The translations under genes were made by a program, and so were the position numbers. Under the pieces are notes generated by a model, which was not told the DNA's origin, did no database searches, and saw only the letters and a list, made by a program, of their open reading frames with translations. Shown here piece after piece: positions 56,886 to 64,000 of a stretch of 64,000 nt of DNA (the stretch's first letter is position 1; each line of letters opens with the position of its first letter). The stretch covers positions 1 to 64,000 of the forward strand of contig NZ_JUPG01000182.1 of the NCBI RefSeq assembly GCF_001074825.1. The letters run 5' to 3'. Origin of the DNA: Streptococcus pseudopneumoniae. Lineage in GTDB: Bacteria; Bacillota; Bacilli; Lactobacillales; Streptococcaceae.

Positions 56886-57827
56886 TTAATCTAAATCTGG
56901 TTTATAGAAGGAACGATTGTCCATAGCGAATATTTTATTGGTCATCTCTCCCTTATCCACCAAAGCCAGAGCTGTTGACATCATCATCATGCTAGCATCC
57001 AAATTGTCAATCATATGAATAATCTCCGCCTCCATGATACGTGGACGAACCGGACTTCCATATTCTAGTAAGCCGTGATGGCTGAGAATAACATGGCGAA
57101 GCAGAACGACTTCTTCCTTGGTGTCATCGATGCCGAGTTCCATCACTGTCTTAGTAATTTCACTATCAATCAGAGCGATATGTCCAAGGAGATTGCCTCT
57201 GACTGTATACTCAGTTTGGTCTGGTCCCGTCAACTCGATAACTTTGGCCAAGTCATGTAGCATAATTCCTGCATAGAGCAAGCTCTTATTGAGCTGAGGA
57301 TAGATTTCGCTAATAGCATCTGCCAAGCGCACCATGGTCGCCGTATGATAGGCCAAGCCTGTTTCAAAGGCATGGTGGTTGGTCTTGGCTGCTGGGTAAG
57401 AGTAAAACTCCTTATCATACTTGGCGTAGAGATTTCGAACAATTCGTTGCCAAACAGGATTTTCAATTTTGAAAATCATTTGCGACATGTAGTCACGAAT
57501 TTCCTTGACATCAACTGGTGACTTGACCTTGAAATCAGCTGGGTCATTTGGTTCGCCAGGTTGAGGCAAGCGTAGGGTGATTTGATTGACCTGAGGGGTA
57601 TTGTTATAAACTTCTCGGCGCCCTTTCATATGGACAACCTTACCTGCGGTAAAGGCCTCAACGTTATGTGGTTGGGCATCCCAGAGTTTCCCTTCAATCT
57701 CGCCACTATCATCTTGGAAGGTAAAAGCTAGGTAATTTTTCCCAGCGCGAGTTTGTCTCAGGTCAGCTGACTTGATTAGGTAAAAGCCTTCAAACAGCTC
57801 ATCTTTTTTCATGTGACTAATCTTCAT
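56886..57827 (-). CDS. yhaM: 3'-5' exoribonuclease YhaM (CBF1 type)
   Basis: From the ATG at 57827 the protein has 313 residues, the usual length; an upstream ATG at 57890 falls in rmuC. An N-terminal OB fold (about 10-90: AGKNYLAFTFQDDSGEIEGKLWD) is followed by an HD domain with HHAFETGLAYHTATMV near 155, the metal pair in MLHDLAKVIEL near 200 and LLRHVILSHHG near 250. It degrades RNA and single-stranded DNA from the 3' end; in streptococci it trims mRNA 3' ends. It overlaps the end of rmuC by 11 bases. Confidence 0.93.
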   Translation of the reverse strand: MKISHMKKDELFEGFYLIKSADLRQTRAGKNYLAFTFQDDSGEIEGKLWDAQPHNVEAFTAGKVVHMKGRREVYNNTPQVNQITLRLPQPGEPNDPADFKVKSPVDVKEIRDYMSQMIFKIENPVWQRIVRNLYAKYDKEFYSYPAAKTNHHAFETGLAYHTATMVRLADAISEIYPQLNKSLLYAGIMLHDLAKVIELTGPDQTEYTVRGNLLGHIALIDSEITKTVMELGIDDTKEEVVLLRHVILSHHGLLEYGSPVRPRIMEAEIIHMIDNLDASMMMMSTALALVDKGEMTNKIFAMDNRSFYKPDLD

Positions 57828-59073
57828 ATTCTTCCTCATCTTCTTGGAAATGGAGTAGATCAAGCGCAGGCTCACCTTCTGATAACTCAATGTGACGGAG
57901 CGTCCGCTCGATAGCTGTAGTGCGACGATTTAATAATTCATCAATATTGCCAGAGGCATGTTGGAGATGTTTTTGTGCCTTGACCAGAATGCCACCAAAC
58001 TTGCCAAACTCGGTCTTGACGCTAGCAAGAGTCTTACTGATATGGTCAGCACTCTTTTGGATATTGAGGGTCTTGAAGCCAACTGATAGGGAATTGAGGA
58101 GGGCTGATAGGGTACTTGGGCCAGCAACAATAATCTGCTCCTCCCGTCTCAAATCATCAAAGAAGACCGGATTTCGGACAATTTCTGAGTAGAGACCTTC
58201 TGTCGGAACAAACAAAACTCCAAAATTGGTCGTCCGAGGCGGTGCTATGTACTTGCTCTTGATATCCTTGGCAAAGCGCTTGACACTTGCTAGAAGTGAC
58301 TTGCGACAGCGTTCGATTTCGTCCTTATCGCCTGCTTCATAGGCTTCTTCTAAGCGGTAATAATCTGCCAGTGGAAACTTAGAGTCGATTGGTAGGTAGA
58401 CATATTCCTGGTCGCCTTGTCCAGGTAACTTGATAGCATACTCCACTCGTTCACTGGAGTTTTCAACCGTTGCATATTCTCGTTCATACTGGGCAGGAGT
58501 CATGATGTCTTCGATGATTTGCCCCAGTTGCAATTCTCCCAAAATCCCTCGCGTCTTGGTTCCAGAGAGAACCTTGTTGAGGGCCCCGACATCACGCGCA
58601 ACTGTCTGCATTTCTCCCAAACCTCGATTGACCGACTCCAGTTGTTTGGAAACTGTCTCAAAGGAAGCTTGCAAGCGAGTCTGCAAGGTCTTTTCTAACT
58701 TTTCCTCGACCGTTTGGCGCATTTGTTCCAAACGTTGCTCGTTTGATTCCTGCAAGGCTTGCAGGCGTTGATCGGTCTTGTCTCTGGTTTGGAGGAGACT
58801 ATCTGTCATTTCTTGACGGACCTGAGTCAGGCCTTGGTGCAATTCCATTCGCACTTCTTGCAAGCGGTCACTGACAGCCACTTCCAAATCTTTTTGATCT
58901 AACTGATTGGCTTGTCTGGCTTGTTCAAAACGGTAATCCAACTGGTCTGACAGATGATCTGCCTGATCCTCCAAGCTCTTGCTTAAATGTTTTTCCTGCT
59001 TATCCTGCCTTTGCCAAATCAGAAAGAGTCCAGCTAGGTTGGCAATTAATAATAGTAGTAATACAGTCTCCAT
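57817..59073 (-). CDS. rmuC: DNA recombination protein RmuC
   Basis: The start is ATG 59073 (TAGGAGG upstream), giving 418 residues; a longer frame to 59115 lies in thiN. An N-terminal membrane helix (VLLLLLIANLAGLFLIW) precedes a long coiled coil (about 25-170, many Glu/Gln/Leu heptads) and the RmuC nuclease-like domain (LSGTKTRGILGELQLGQIIEDIM, YVYLPIDSKFPLADYYRL, NFGVLFVPTEGLYSEI, and VAGPSTLSALLNSL). It limits DNA inversions at short repeats in E. coli; the biochemical role is not settled. Confidence 0.9.
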   Translation of the reverse strand: METVLLLLLIANLAGLFLIWQRQDKQEKHLSKSLEDQADHLSDQLDYRFEQARQANQLDQKDLEVAVSDRLQEVRMELHQGLTQVRQEMTDSLLQTRDKTDQRLQALQESNEQRLEQMRQTVEEKLEKTLQTRLQASFETVSKQLESVNRGLGEMQTVARDVGALNKVLSGTKTRGILGELQLGQIIEDIMTPAQYEREYATVENSSERVEYAIKLPGQGDQEYVYLPIDSKFPLADYYRLEEAYEAGDKDEIERCRKSLLASVKRFAKDIKSKYIAPPRTTNFGVLFVPTEGLYSEIVRNPVFFDDLRREEQIIVAGPSTLSALLNSLSVGFKTLNIQKSADHISKTLASVKTEFGKFGGILVKAQKHLQHASGNIDELLNRRTTAIERTLRHIELSEGEPALDLLHFQEDEEEYED

Positions 59074-59074
59074 C

Positions 59075-59737
59075 CTACCTCCTATCCTTGCTATGCAAGA
59101 CAACCACATAGCCATCTGGGCAAGTCACCGAAACTTTCCTATCTATATATTCGTTAGAAGCGTACACTTTTTTAAAGAAAAAATTTTCCTCTGTCAACTC
59201 ATACTTGGCACCAAGAATGGTCAGCTGGCTATCCCGAACTGGCATAAAGGCTAGGTAGTCATAGTCCAAACGTGGTTCTAGCTGACTGGTCCCTTCCGGA
59301 CAATAGGCAATCAAATTTTGCCCGTCCTCAATCGCTATCTGACGCATATAAGGTGCTAACTTGGGATTGCTAGGCAGAAAGACATTGGCCAACATATGGT
59401 CAATACGGCCACCCAACGCACCGAAAATAGTAACCTGGGCCTGAGGATTTTGCTCGAAGATGGTTAAGAGAGCCAATTCCAAATCAGTATCATCTTTTTC
59501 TGGTCGCGCTTGAACAAAATGCTGGGCACGTTTTTGAATCAACTGTCGCTCTTCTTCCGTTACAGAATCAAAATCCCCAACTGCTAGGGCGAGAGGAAGT
59601 TTTTCCTCCAAGATCCAGAGCGAGCCCCGATCCACACCGACAAAGCAATCAAAATCCGTCCGATAATGACCGCGGTCTCCGCCTGCAAAAACGGCAACTC
59701 TAGTCCAGTTGTTTTCTGAGAGTTTGTACTCGCTCAT
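59075..59737 (-). CDS. thiN: Thiamine pyrophosphokinase
   Basis: From the ATG at 59737 (MSEYKL) the protein has 220 residues; upstream ATGs extend into rpe. It shows VAVFAGGDRGHYRTDFDCFVGVDRGSLWILE, LAVGDFDSV near 60, EKDDTDLELAL near 85 and GALGGRIDHMLANV near 107, the family's nucleotide and metal motifs. It makes thiamine diphosphate from thiamine and ATP. It overlaps the end of rpe and nearly touches rmuC. Confidence 0.92.
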   Translation of the reverse strand: MSEYKLSENNWTRVAVFAGGDRGHYRTDFDCFVGVDRGSLWILEEKLPLALAVGDFDSVTEEERQLIQKRAQHFVQARPEKDDTDLELALLTIFEQNPQAQVTIFGALGGRIDHMLANVFLPSNPKLAPYMRQIAIEDGQNLIAYCPEGTSQLEPRLDYDYLAFMPVRDSQLTILGAKYELTEENFFFKKVYASNEYIDRKVSVTCPDGYVVVLHSKDRR

Positions 59738-60356
59738 TGACATCTCCCTTAAAGACATAGGAACCTGCTACAAAAACGGTCGCACCAGCTTCTTTAGCCT
59801 GAGCAATGGTCTGATCATCAATCCCGCCATCGACTTCGATTTCAAAGTTCAAGCCTTTTTCCTCACGAAGGGCAACCAACTCACGAACCTTATCCATGGT
59901 TTCAGGTAGAAAAACTTGCCCACCGAAGCCAGGGTTCACTGTCATCACCAAGACTTGGTCAACTAGATGAAGGGCGTGCTTAATAGCTTCAACAGGCGTA
60001 CCAGGATTGATAACAACTGAAGGTTTAACACCAAGTGAACGAATCTTTTGGAGTGCTCCATGGATATGATGCGTTGCTTCTACATGGATGCTAATAATAT
60101 CTGCCCCTGCACGCGCAAAGTCTTCCAGATGGTGTTCAGGATTCGCCACCATCAAGTGGCAGTCAAAGACCATCTTACTATGTGGTCGAAGAGCTTCGAC
60201 TACACCTGCACCAAAACTGATTTGCGGTACAAAGTGACCATCCATGATATCGATATGGGCATATTCTGCCCCAGTTGCTTCTAGGCGTTTGATTTCACGT
60301 TCAAAGTTGGCATAATCTGCTGCCAGAATTGACGGAGCAATCTTGTATTGAGACAT
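59700..60356 (-). CDS. rpe: Ribulose-phosphate 3-epimerase
   Basis: From the ATG at 60356 (AAGGAG upstream) the protein has 218 residues, normal for the family; the frame stays open upstream to 60647 only as a shadow of rsgA. It has KIAPSILAADYANFEREI, HIDIMDGHFVPQISFG with metal ligands near residue 33, VFDCHLMVANPEHH near 62, VMTVNPGFGGQVF near 135 and FEIEVDGGIDDQT near 168. It interconverts ribulose 5-phosphate and xylulose 5-phosphate in the pentose phosphate pathway. Confidence 0.96.
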   Translation of the reverse strand: MSQYKIAPSILAADYANFEREIKRLEATGAEYAHIDIMDGHFVPQISFGAGVVEALRPHSKMVFDCHLMVANPEHHLEDFARAGADIISIHVEATHHIHGALQKIRSLGVKPSVVINPGTPVEAIKHALHLVDQVLVMTVNPGFGGQVFLPETMDKVRELVALREEKGLNFEIEVDGGIDDQTIAQAKEAGATVFVAGSYVFKGDVNERVQTLRKQLD

Positions 60357-60366
60357 AGGTTTCTCC

Positions 60367-61245
60367 TTATTTTGGAATTTTTTTGCTGACTTTTTTATAG
60401 GTTTCTCTGCGATTTTCAATTTCACTGAGGAATTGCAGGTAATTATCAAAACGGAAGGACGCAATGGTTCCCTCTTCAACAGCTGGCTTGACCGCACAAG
60501 AAGGCTCATGGGCATGGGTACAAGTGCGGAATTTGCAGTCTCGACTGACAGTGGCAAGCTCTGGAAAGGCCTGATTAAGGTCTTCAGCCGTTGATACCTC
60601 ATAGTCCAGAGATGAAAATCCTGGCGTGTCTGCAATTTTACCCCCATTGAGGTTGTAAAAACTAACAGCTCGAGTAGTATGGCGCCCGCGACCTAGACTG
60701 TCTGAGATTTCTCCTGTTTCAAGATTGAGGTCTGGTGCGATTTTATTGAGAAGAGTTGATTTCCCAACACCCGTCTGGCCCATAAAGACCGTAACCTTTC
60801 CTGTCAACAAGGGCAGGAGTTCCTCTTTACTGGTCACAAAGTCATAGCCAATGTCACCATAGGTCTGCTGATAAAAATCTAATTCTCCTCTATCTTCCAA
60901 CAAATCCATTTTGGAAATATAAACGATGGGATGAATGCCCTTGTGCTCCAAAAGAACCAAGAACCGATCCAGCAAGTTGCTGTTAAAATCAGGTTCCTTG
61001 ATGGACATGATTACCACAGCTTGGTCAATATTGACAATAGGCGGACGGACCAGACTGTTTTTCCGTTCGTGAATCTTGAGAATATAGCCTTCTGAATTTT
61101 CCTCCGCAGAAAAATCTACCCAATCCCCAACGTAGGGGGTATGGCCTTTTTTACGGAAATTCCCACGCGCCCGTGTTTGATATACCTGACCCTCACTCTC
61201 CACATAGTAGAACCCTGCCAAGGCTTTAATGATTTGTCCCTGCAT
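60367..61245 (-). CDS. rsgA: Ribosome small-subunit-dependent GTPase A
   Basis: The 292-residue protein has an N-terminal OB fold, then a circularly permuted GTPase with the order G4 (YISKMDLL), G1 ([14 protein letters not shown]) and G3 (DTPGFSSLD). A C-terminal zinc motif ([14 protein letters not shown]) follows. It checks maturation of the 30S decoding centre and releases with GTP hydrolysis. The gene follows rsmA by 1 base and precedes rpe by 10, so ribosome-biogenesis genes share one transcript. Confidence 0.95.
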   Translation of the reverse strand: MQGQIIKALAGFYYVESEGQVYQTRARGNFRKKGHTPYVGDWVDFSAEENSEGYILKIHERKNSLVRPPIVNIDQAVVIMSIKEPDFNSNLLDRFLVLLEHKGIHPIVYISKMDLLEDRGELDFYQQTYGDIGYDFVTSKEELLPLLTGKVTVFMGQTGVGKSTLLNKIAPDLNLETGEISDSLGRGRHTTRAVSFYNLNGGKIADTPGFSSLDYEVSTAEDLNQAFPELATVSRDCKFRTCTHAHEPSCAVKPAVEEGTIASFRFDNYLQFLSEIENRRETYKKVSKKIPK

Positions 61246-61246
61246 C

Positions 61247-62119
61247 TTAGAGTCCTTGCCCTTTAAGTGCGTCTGCTAGACTGGCAAATTCTGCCAAGCT
61301 AAGAGCTTCCCCACGAACACTCGGTGACAAACCTGCTTGGTCCAAGGCCTTGGTCAATTTATCCTTGACTTCTTCAGTCTTGCCAAAGTAACCTGTCAAA
61401 TTGTTCCACAAGGTCTTGCGACGATGGGTGAAACTAGCCTTGGAAACCTTAAAGAAGAAATTCTCGTCTTCCACTGCTACGGCTGGCTCTGGACGACGCA
61501 CCATTTTTAAAATGGCTGAGTCCACATTTGGCGCTGGTACAAAGACCGTACGCGGCACGATAAAGGCAACCTTGGCTGTCATGTAATACTGAACCGCAAT
61601 CGACAAGCTACCGTAAGCCTTGGTGTTAGGTTGGGCTGAGATACGATCCGCCACTTCTTTTTGCATCATGACCACAAACTCACTAAAAGGAATGCCACTC
61701 TCTATCAAGTGCATGAGAATAGGCGTCGTGATATAGTAAGGCAAGTTAGCTACTACCTTGATTGGCAGGTCAGGATTTTTGAAATTCTGGATATGTTGTG
61801 CCAAATCAACCTTGAGAATGTCCTCATTGACCACTGTTACATTATCAAAATCACGCAGGGTATCTGCCAAAATTGGCACCAAACGATGATCAATCTCAAA
61901 GGCCATGACTTGAGCTGCACGCTCAGCCAAAAATTCTGTCAAGGCACCAATACCTGGCCCGATTTCGATAACATTGACCTGGTCATCAATTTCAGCCGTA
62001 TCCACGATTTTTTGAAGGATATTGGTATCCGTCAGGAAATTTTGCCCGAAGGACTTTTTAAAGGTAAAACCGTGACGCTCCAGCACTGCCTTGGTCACGC
62101 TATAATCTGCAATTCTCAT
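61247..62119 (-). CDS. rsmA: 16S rRNA dimethyladenosine transferase (KsgA)
   Basis: This 290-residue enzyme dimethylates two adjacent adenines in 16S rRNA helix 45. [16 protein letters not shown] near residue 24, the SAM motif [17 protein letters not shown] near 50, NEDILKVD near 95, the catalytic [11 protein letters not shown] near 121 and [12 protein letters not shown] near 230 are intact. It lies directly upstream of rsgA. Confidence 0.96.
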   Translation of the reverse strand: MRIADYSVTKAVLERHGFTFKKSFGQNFLTDTNILQKIVDTAEIDDQVNVIEIGPGIGALTEFLAERAAQVMAFEIDHRLVPILADTLRDFDNVTVVNEDILKVDLAQHIQNFKNPDLPIKVVANLPYYITTPILMHLIESGIPFSEFVVMMQKEVADRISAQPNTKAYGSLSIAVQYYMTAKVAFIVPRTVFVPAPNVDSAILKMVRRPEPAVAVEDENFFFKVSKASFTHRRKTLWNNLTGYFGKTEEVKDKLTKALDQAGLSPSVRGEALSLAEFASLADALKGQGL

Positions 62120-62184
62120 CTATTCTCTTTTCTATTATCTGTTACTACTATTGTAACACATTCCCCTTGTATTTTGGGGTCTGC

Positions 62185-62751
62185 TTAGCTGTTCTCATAA
62201 GATTTCATAGCTTCCTCCACTTCTGCCAAGGTGACCCCGAACAACTCTAGGCGTTTGAGGAGTTGCTTGCCGTTGGAATAGCCAATTCGGAGAGCCTCTC
62301 CTAGATATTCTCGTCGCTTACGGCTATCTGCCCCTGCTAGAAAACCAAGGCGAATCAAGTCGCTACGACTGATGTCAAACTGGCTCTCATGTTCAAATTG
62401 TTCTGTCACCTGAGCTAGAGCCGTTTTCAGGTCTTCATAGCTGGCATGCTCAATCCCTAGAGACCGCCCCTTGGTCTTGGATTTAGGAACAGCTTCATCT
62501 CGTTTGAGGAAGGCATGTTGAACTGTTGGAATAGCCGTCATAATCATGCGCCGAATCCGCTCCCCATTAAAATCTGGGTCTGTAAAGACAATGACTCCAT
62601 GGCGTTGGTGTATACGCTGAATCCGCTCTATATCCTGGTCATTGATGGCAGAACCTCGAGTCTCATAAGTCTCTACCTCGAAATAACGTTTAAGATTGGC
62701 CGTATCGTCGCGACCTTCAACCACGATGACTTGGGAAATTTTTTCTTTCAT
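62185..62751 (-). CDS. rnmV: Ribonuclease M5
   Basis: The 188-residue protein has an N-terminal TOPRIM domain (QVIVVEGRDDTANLKRYF with catalytic Glu, VIVFTDPDFNGERIRRMI with the DxD pair) and a DUF4093 tail. RNase M5 makes the final cuts in 5S rRNA maturation. Its ATG overlaps the tatD stop by one base (TAATG), so they are coupled. Confidence 0.94.
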   Translation of the reverse strand: MKEKISQVIVVEGRDDTANLKRYFEVETYETRGSAINDQDIERIQRIHQRHGVIVFTDPDFNGERIRRMIMTAIPTVQHAFLKRDEAVPKSKTKGRSLGIEHASYEDLKTALAQVTEQFEHESQFDISRSDLIRLGFLAGADSRKRREYLGEALRIGYSNGKQLLKRLELFGVTLAEVEEAMKSYENS

Positions 62752-63524
62752 TACTTGTTGTCCAATCCAAAAATGCGCTCTGCATTTGCAGTCGTTGCTG
62801 CCGCCAGCTCTTCTGTCGTCATGCCACGCAGATCCGCGATAAAATCTACTACATAGCGAGTATAGGCTGTTTTGTTTTCGCGACCACGTTTAGGAACAGG
62901 AGCCAAATAAGGCGCATCCGTTTCCACCAAAATCTTGTCCAAAGGAAGTTCTCTAGCCGCCTCTTGGATATCGGTTACCTTCTTAAAAGTCACCACTCCT
63001 GAAAAGGAAATAGTCATACCAAGCTCGACAAGCTTCTCTGCCCATTCAAGAGTTCCTGAGAAAGAATGCATGATGCCACCACGAGGACCAACTCCCTCGC
63101 TCTTGATAATCTCATAGGTATCTTCCAGCGCATCACGGGTATGGACCACAAAAGGTAAATCCAAGTCCTTAGATAACTGAATCTGACGGCGAAAAACCTG
63201 CTCCTGCACTTCTTTGGGCGCTGTCATCCAATGGTAGTCCAAACCAATCTCACCCAAGGCAACAATCTTGGGATGTTTTAACTTATCCAACAAGTAAGCC
63301 TCGACTTCCTCCGTATAAGTCCCTGCCTCTGTCGGATGCCAACCTATTGTCGCATAAAGTTGATCATATTCATCCACCAACTCCAAAGCACGTTCAATCG
63401 TTGGTTCATCAAAACCAACAATATTCATCTGTGTCACACCCATCTCCGCAGCCAAGGCAATTTCTTCTGCCTCACGACCTGCAAATTCTTCTACATTCAA
63501 GTGTGTATGTGTATCAAAAATCAT
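62751..63524 (-). CDS. tatD: TatD-family metal-dependent DNase
   Basis: The 257-residue protein has the family motifs IFDTHTHLNVEEF at residues 2-14, IGWHPTEAG near 79, ALGEIGLDYHW near 114, FVVHTRDALEDTYEII near 150, GIMHSFSGTLEWAEKL near 175 and ILVETDAPYLAPVPKRGRENK near 220. It is a TIM-barrel hydrolase; relatives remove 3' damaged or single-stranded DNA. The gene starts the minus-strand cluster ending at yhaM; TGGTATAAT lies about 30 bases upstream. Confidence 0.94.
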   Translation of the reverse strand: MIFDTHTHLNVEEFAGREAEEIALAAEMGVTQMNIVGFDEPTIERALELVDEYDQLYATIGWHPTEAGTYTEEVEAYLLDKLKHPKIVALGEIGLDYHWMTAPKEVQEQVFRRQIQLSKDLDLPFVVHTRDALEDTYEIIKSEGVGPRGGIMHSFSGTLEWAEKLVELGMTISFSGVVTFKKVTDIQEAARELPLDKILVETDAPYLAPVPKRGRENKTAYTRYVVDFIADLRGMTTEELAAATTANAERIFGLDNK

Positions 63525-63616
63525 CTCTTCTAACCTCGTTTTCTATCTTCTATTATACCAAAAAACTGCCCTCTCTCCTCATCTGCAAAAAATATTCTAA
63601 AATCCATCGTCGTCTC

Positions 63617-63645
63617 TTGACGCTATTTTCCCAAAGCAGTATAAT
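63617..63645 (+). promoter_or_regulatory. Promoter of the KimA-like gene
   Basis: TTGACG (63617-63622), a 17-base spacer and TATAAT (63640-63645). The 5' untranslated region is about 30 bases, too short for a c-di-AMP (ydaO-type) riboswitch. Confidence 0.8.
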
Positions 63646-63680
63646 AGCACTTATTGAAATTTTCAGAAAAGGAAATGACC

Positions 63681-64000
63681 ATGTTTACAAAATTAAAACA
63701 GACCTTTATCGGTCGTCCTCTTAAGTCCTTAACCGAAGGCGAGGGAGGGCTGCTGGGAAAAATGCAGGCCTTGGCCATGTTGTCAAGCGACGCTCTATCT
63801 TCCATTGCCTATGGACCTGAGCAAGTAGTCCTCGTCTTGGCTAGTCTCTCTCCACTTGCTATATGGTGGAGCCTTCCTATCGGCCTTTTTGTCCTCCTGC
63901 TTCTAGCTAGCCTGACCGTTTCCTACCGTCAAATCATCCATGCCTACCCTCAAGGAGGAGGGGCCTATATGGTTACTCGAGAAAATCTATCGCCCGAGCT
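63681..64000 (+). CDS. KimA-like potassium importer, APC superfamily (partial, C-terminus beyond window)
   Basis: The first 106 codons are present. AAAGGA 8 bases upstream favours ATG 63681 over an in-frame ATG at 63675. The cytoplasmic start FTKLKQTFIGRPLKSLTEGEGG is followed by the first membrane segments with LSSDALSSIAYGPEQVVLVLASL and SYRQIIHAYPQGGGAYMVTREN. This closely resembles KimA (YdaO) of B. subtilis, a high-affinity H+/K+ symporter. APC amino-acid permeases share the fold, so a general permease cannot be excluded. In relatives the cytoplasmic C-terminal domain, not visible here, binds c-di-AMP. Confidence 0.8.
   Translation, partial: MFTKLKQTFIGRPLKSLTEGEGGLLGKMQALAMLSSDALSSIAYGPEQVVLVLASLSPLAIWWSLPIGLFVLLLLASLTVSYRQIIHAYPQGGGAYMVTRENLSPE

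Noticed and set aside
60357-60647. N-terminal extension of rpe
   Set aside because: The frame is open upstream but overlaps rsgA, and the ATG at 60356 has an AAGGAG site and gives the normal 218-residue enzyme.

Overview
The window is low-GC Firmicute chromosome from a mitis-group Streptococcus, close to S. mitis, S. pneumoniae or S. pseudopneumoniae. The signs are YSIRK signal peptides on LPxTG surface proteins, BOX-type repeats, the amiACDEF operon, endA/epuA, a GlnR-controlled glnRA operon, and core gene blocks in the order familiar from pneumococcus (scpA-scpB-rluB, murI-rdgB, rsmA-rsgA-rpe-thiN-rmuC-yhaM-purR). No phage, complete insertion sequence or CRISPR array was seen. The species cannot be fixed from the sequence alone.

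Layout. 1-5256: the first 1752 codons of a giant YSIRK adhesin on the minus strand, cut by the window edge. 5257-6169: repeat-rich intergenic DNA with a perfect 50-bp palindrome and a BOX element. 6170-10033: glnA, glnR with its promoter and GlnR operator, an ArAE-type membrane protein, a stray pgk 3' tail, and pgk. 10123-15225: a wall-anchored GH85 endoglycosidase. 15538-18647: a Na/Pi cotransporter, an orphan bacteriocin-immunity-like gene and pepA. 18826-21158: an AT-rich flavodoxin plus triosephosphate-isomerase-paralogue pair leading into galE. 21257-27414: the minus-strand housekeeping run yidD-rluB-scpB-scpA-xerD-like-cbpB-yfcE-rdgB-murI, then yneF. 27743-32869: a wall-anchored GH95 alpha-fucosidase. 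33237-36363: a TrpXYZ-type ABC transporter behind a long leader with alternative hairpins and an aromatic-rich leader peptide. 36494-42984: the ami oligopeptide permease. 43152: tRNA-Cys. 43401-63524: core genes, nearly all on the minus strand (CNNM/CBS protein, endA-epuA-murA, a SepM-like protease, coaD, rsmD, asnA, a BI-1 protein, an rRNA methyltransferase, pflA, lysA, purR, yhaM, rmuC, thiN, rpe, rsgA, rsmA, rnmV, tatD), with acyP and yidC2 on plus. 63681 onward: the start of a KimA-like potassium importer.

How the parts fit together. Two secreted, sortase-anchored glycosidases (GH85 and GH95) carry cre-like sites near their starts. With the adhesin and the Ami peptide importer they suggest foraging on host glycoproteins under carbon-catabolite control. 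The transporter leader at 36067-36328 is the strongest candidate for an undescribed regulatory system: it has a promoter, a 19-residue leader peptide with FYFSYF near its end, two sets of mutually exclusive hairpins and an intrinsic terminator, followed by a BOX element. The flavodoxin/TIM-paralogue pair is the strongest candidate for an undescribed enzyme cassette. Single-site positions were counted by hand and may be off by about one base.
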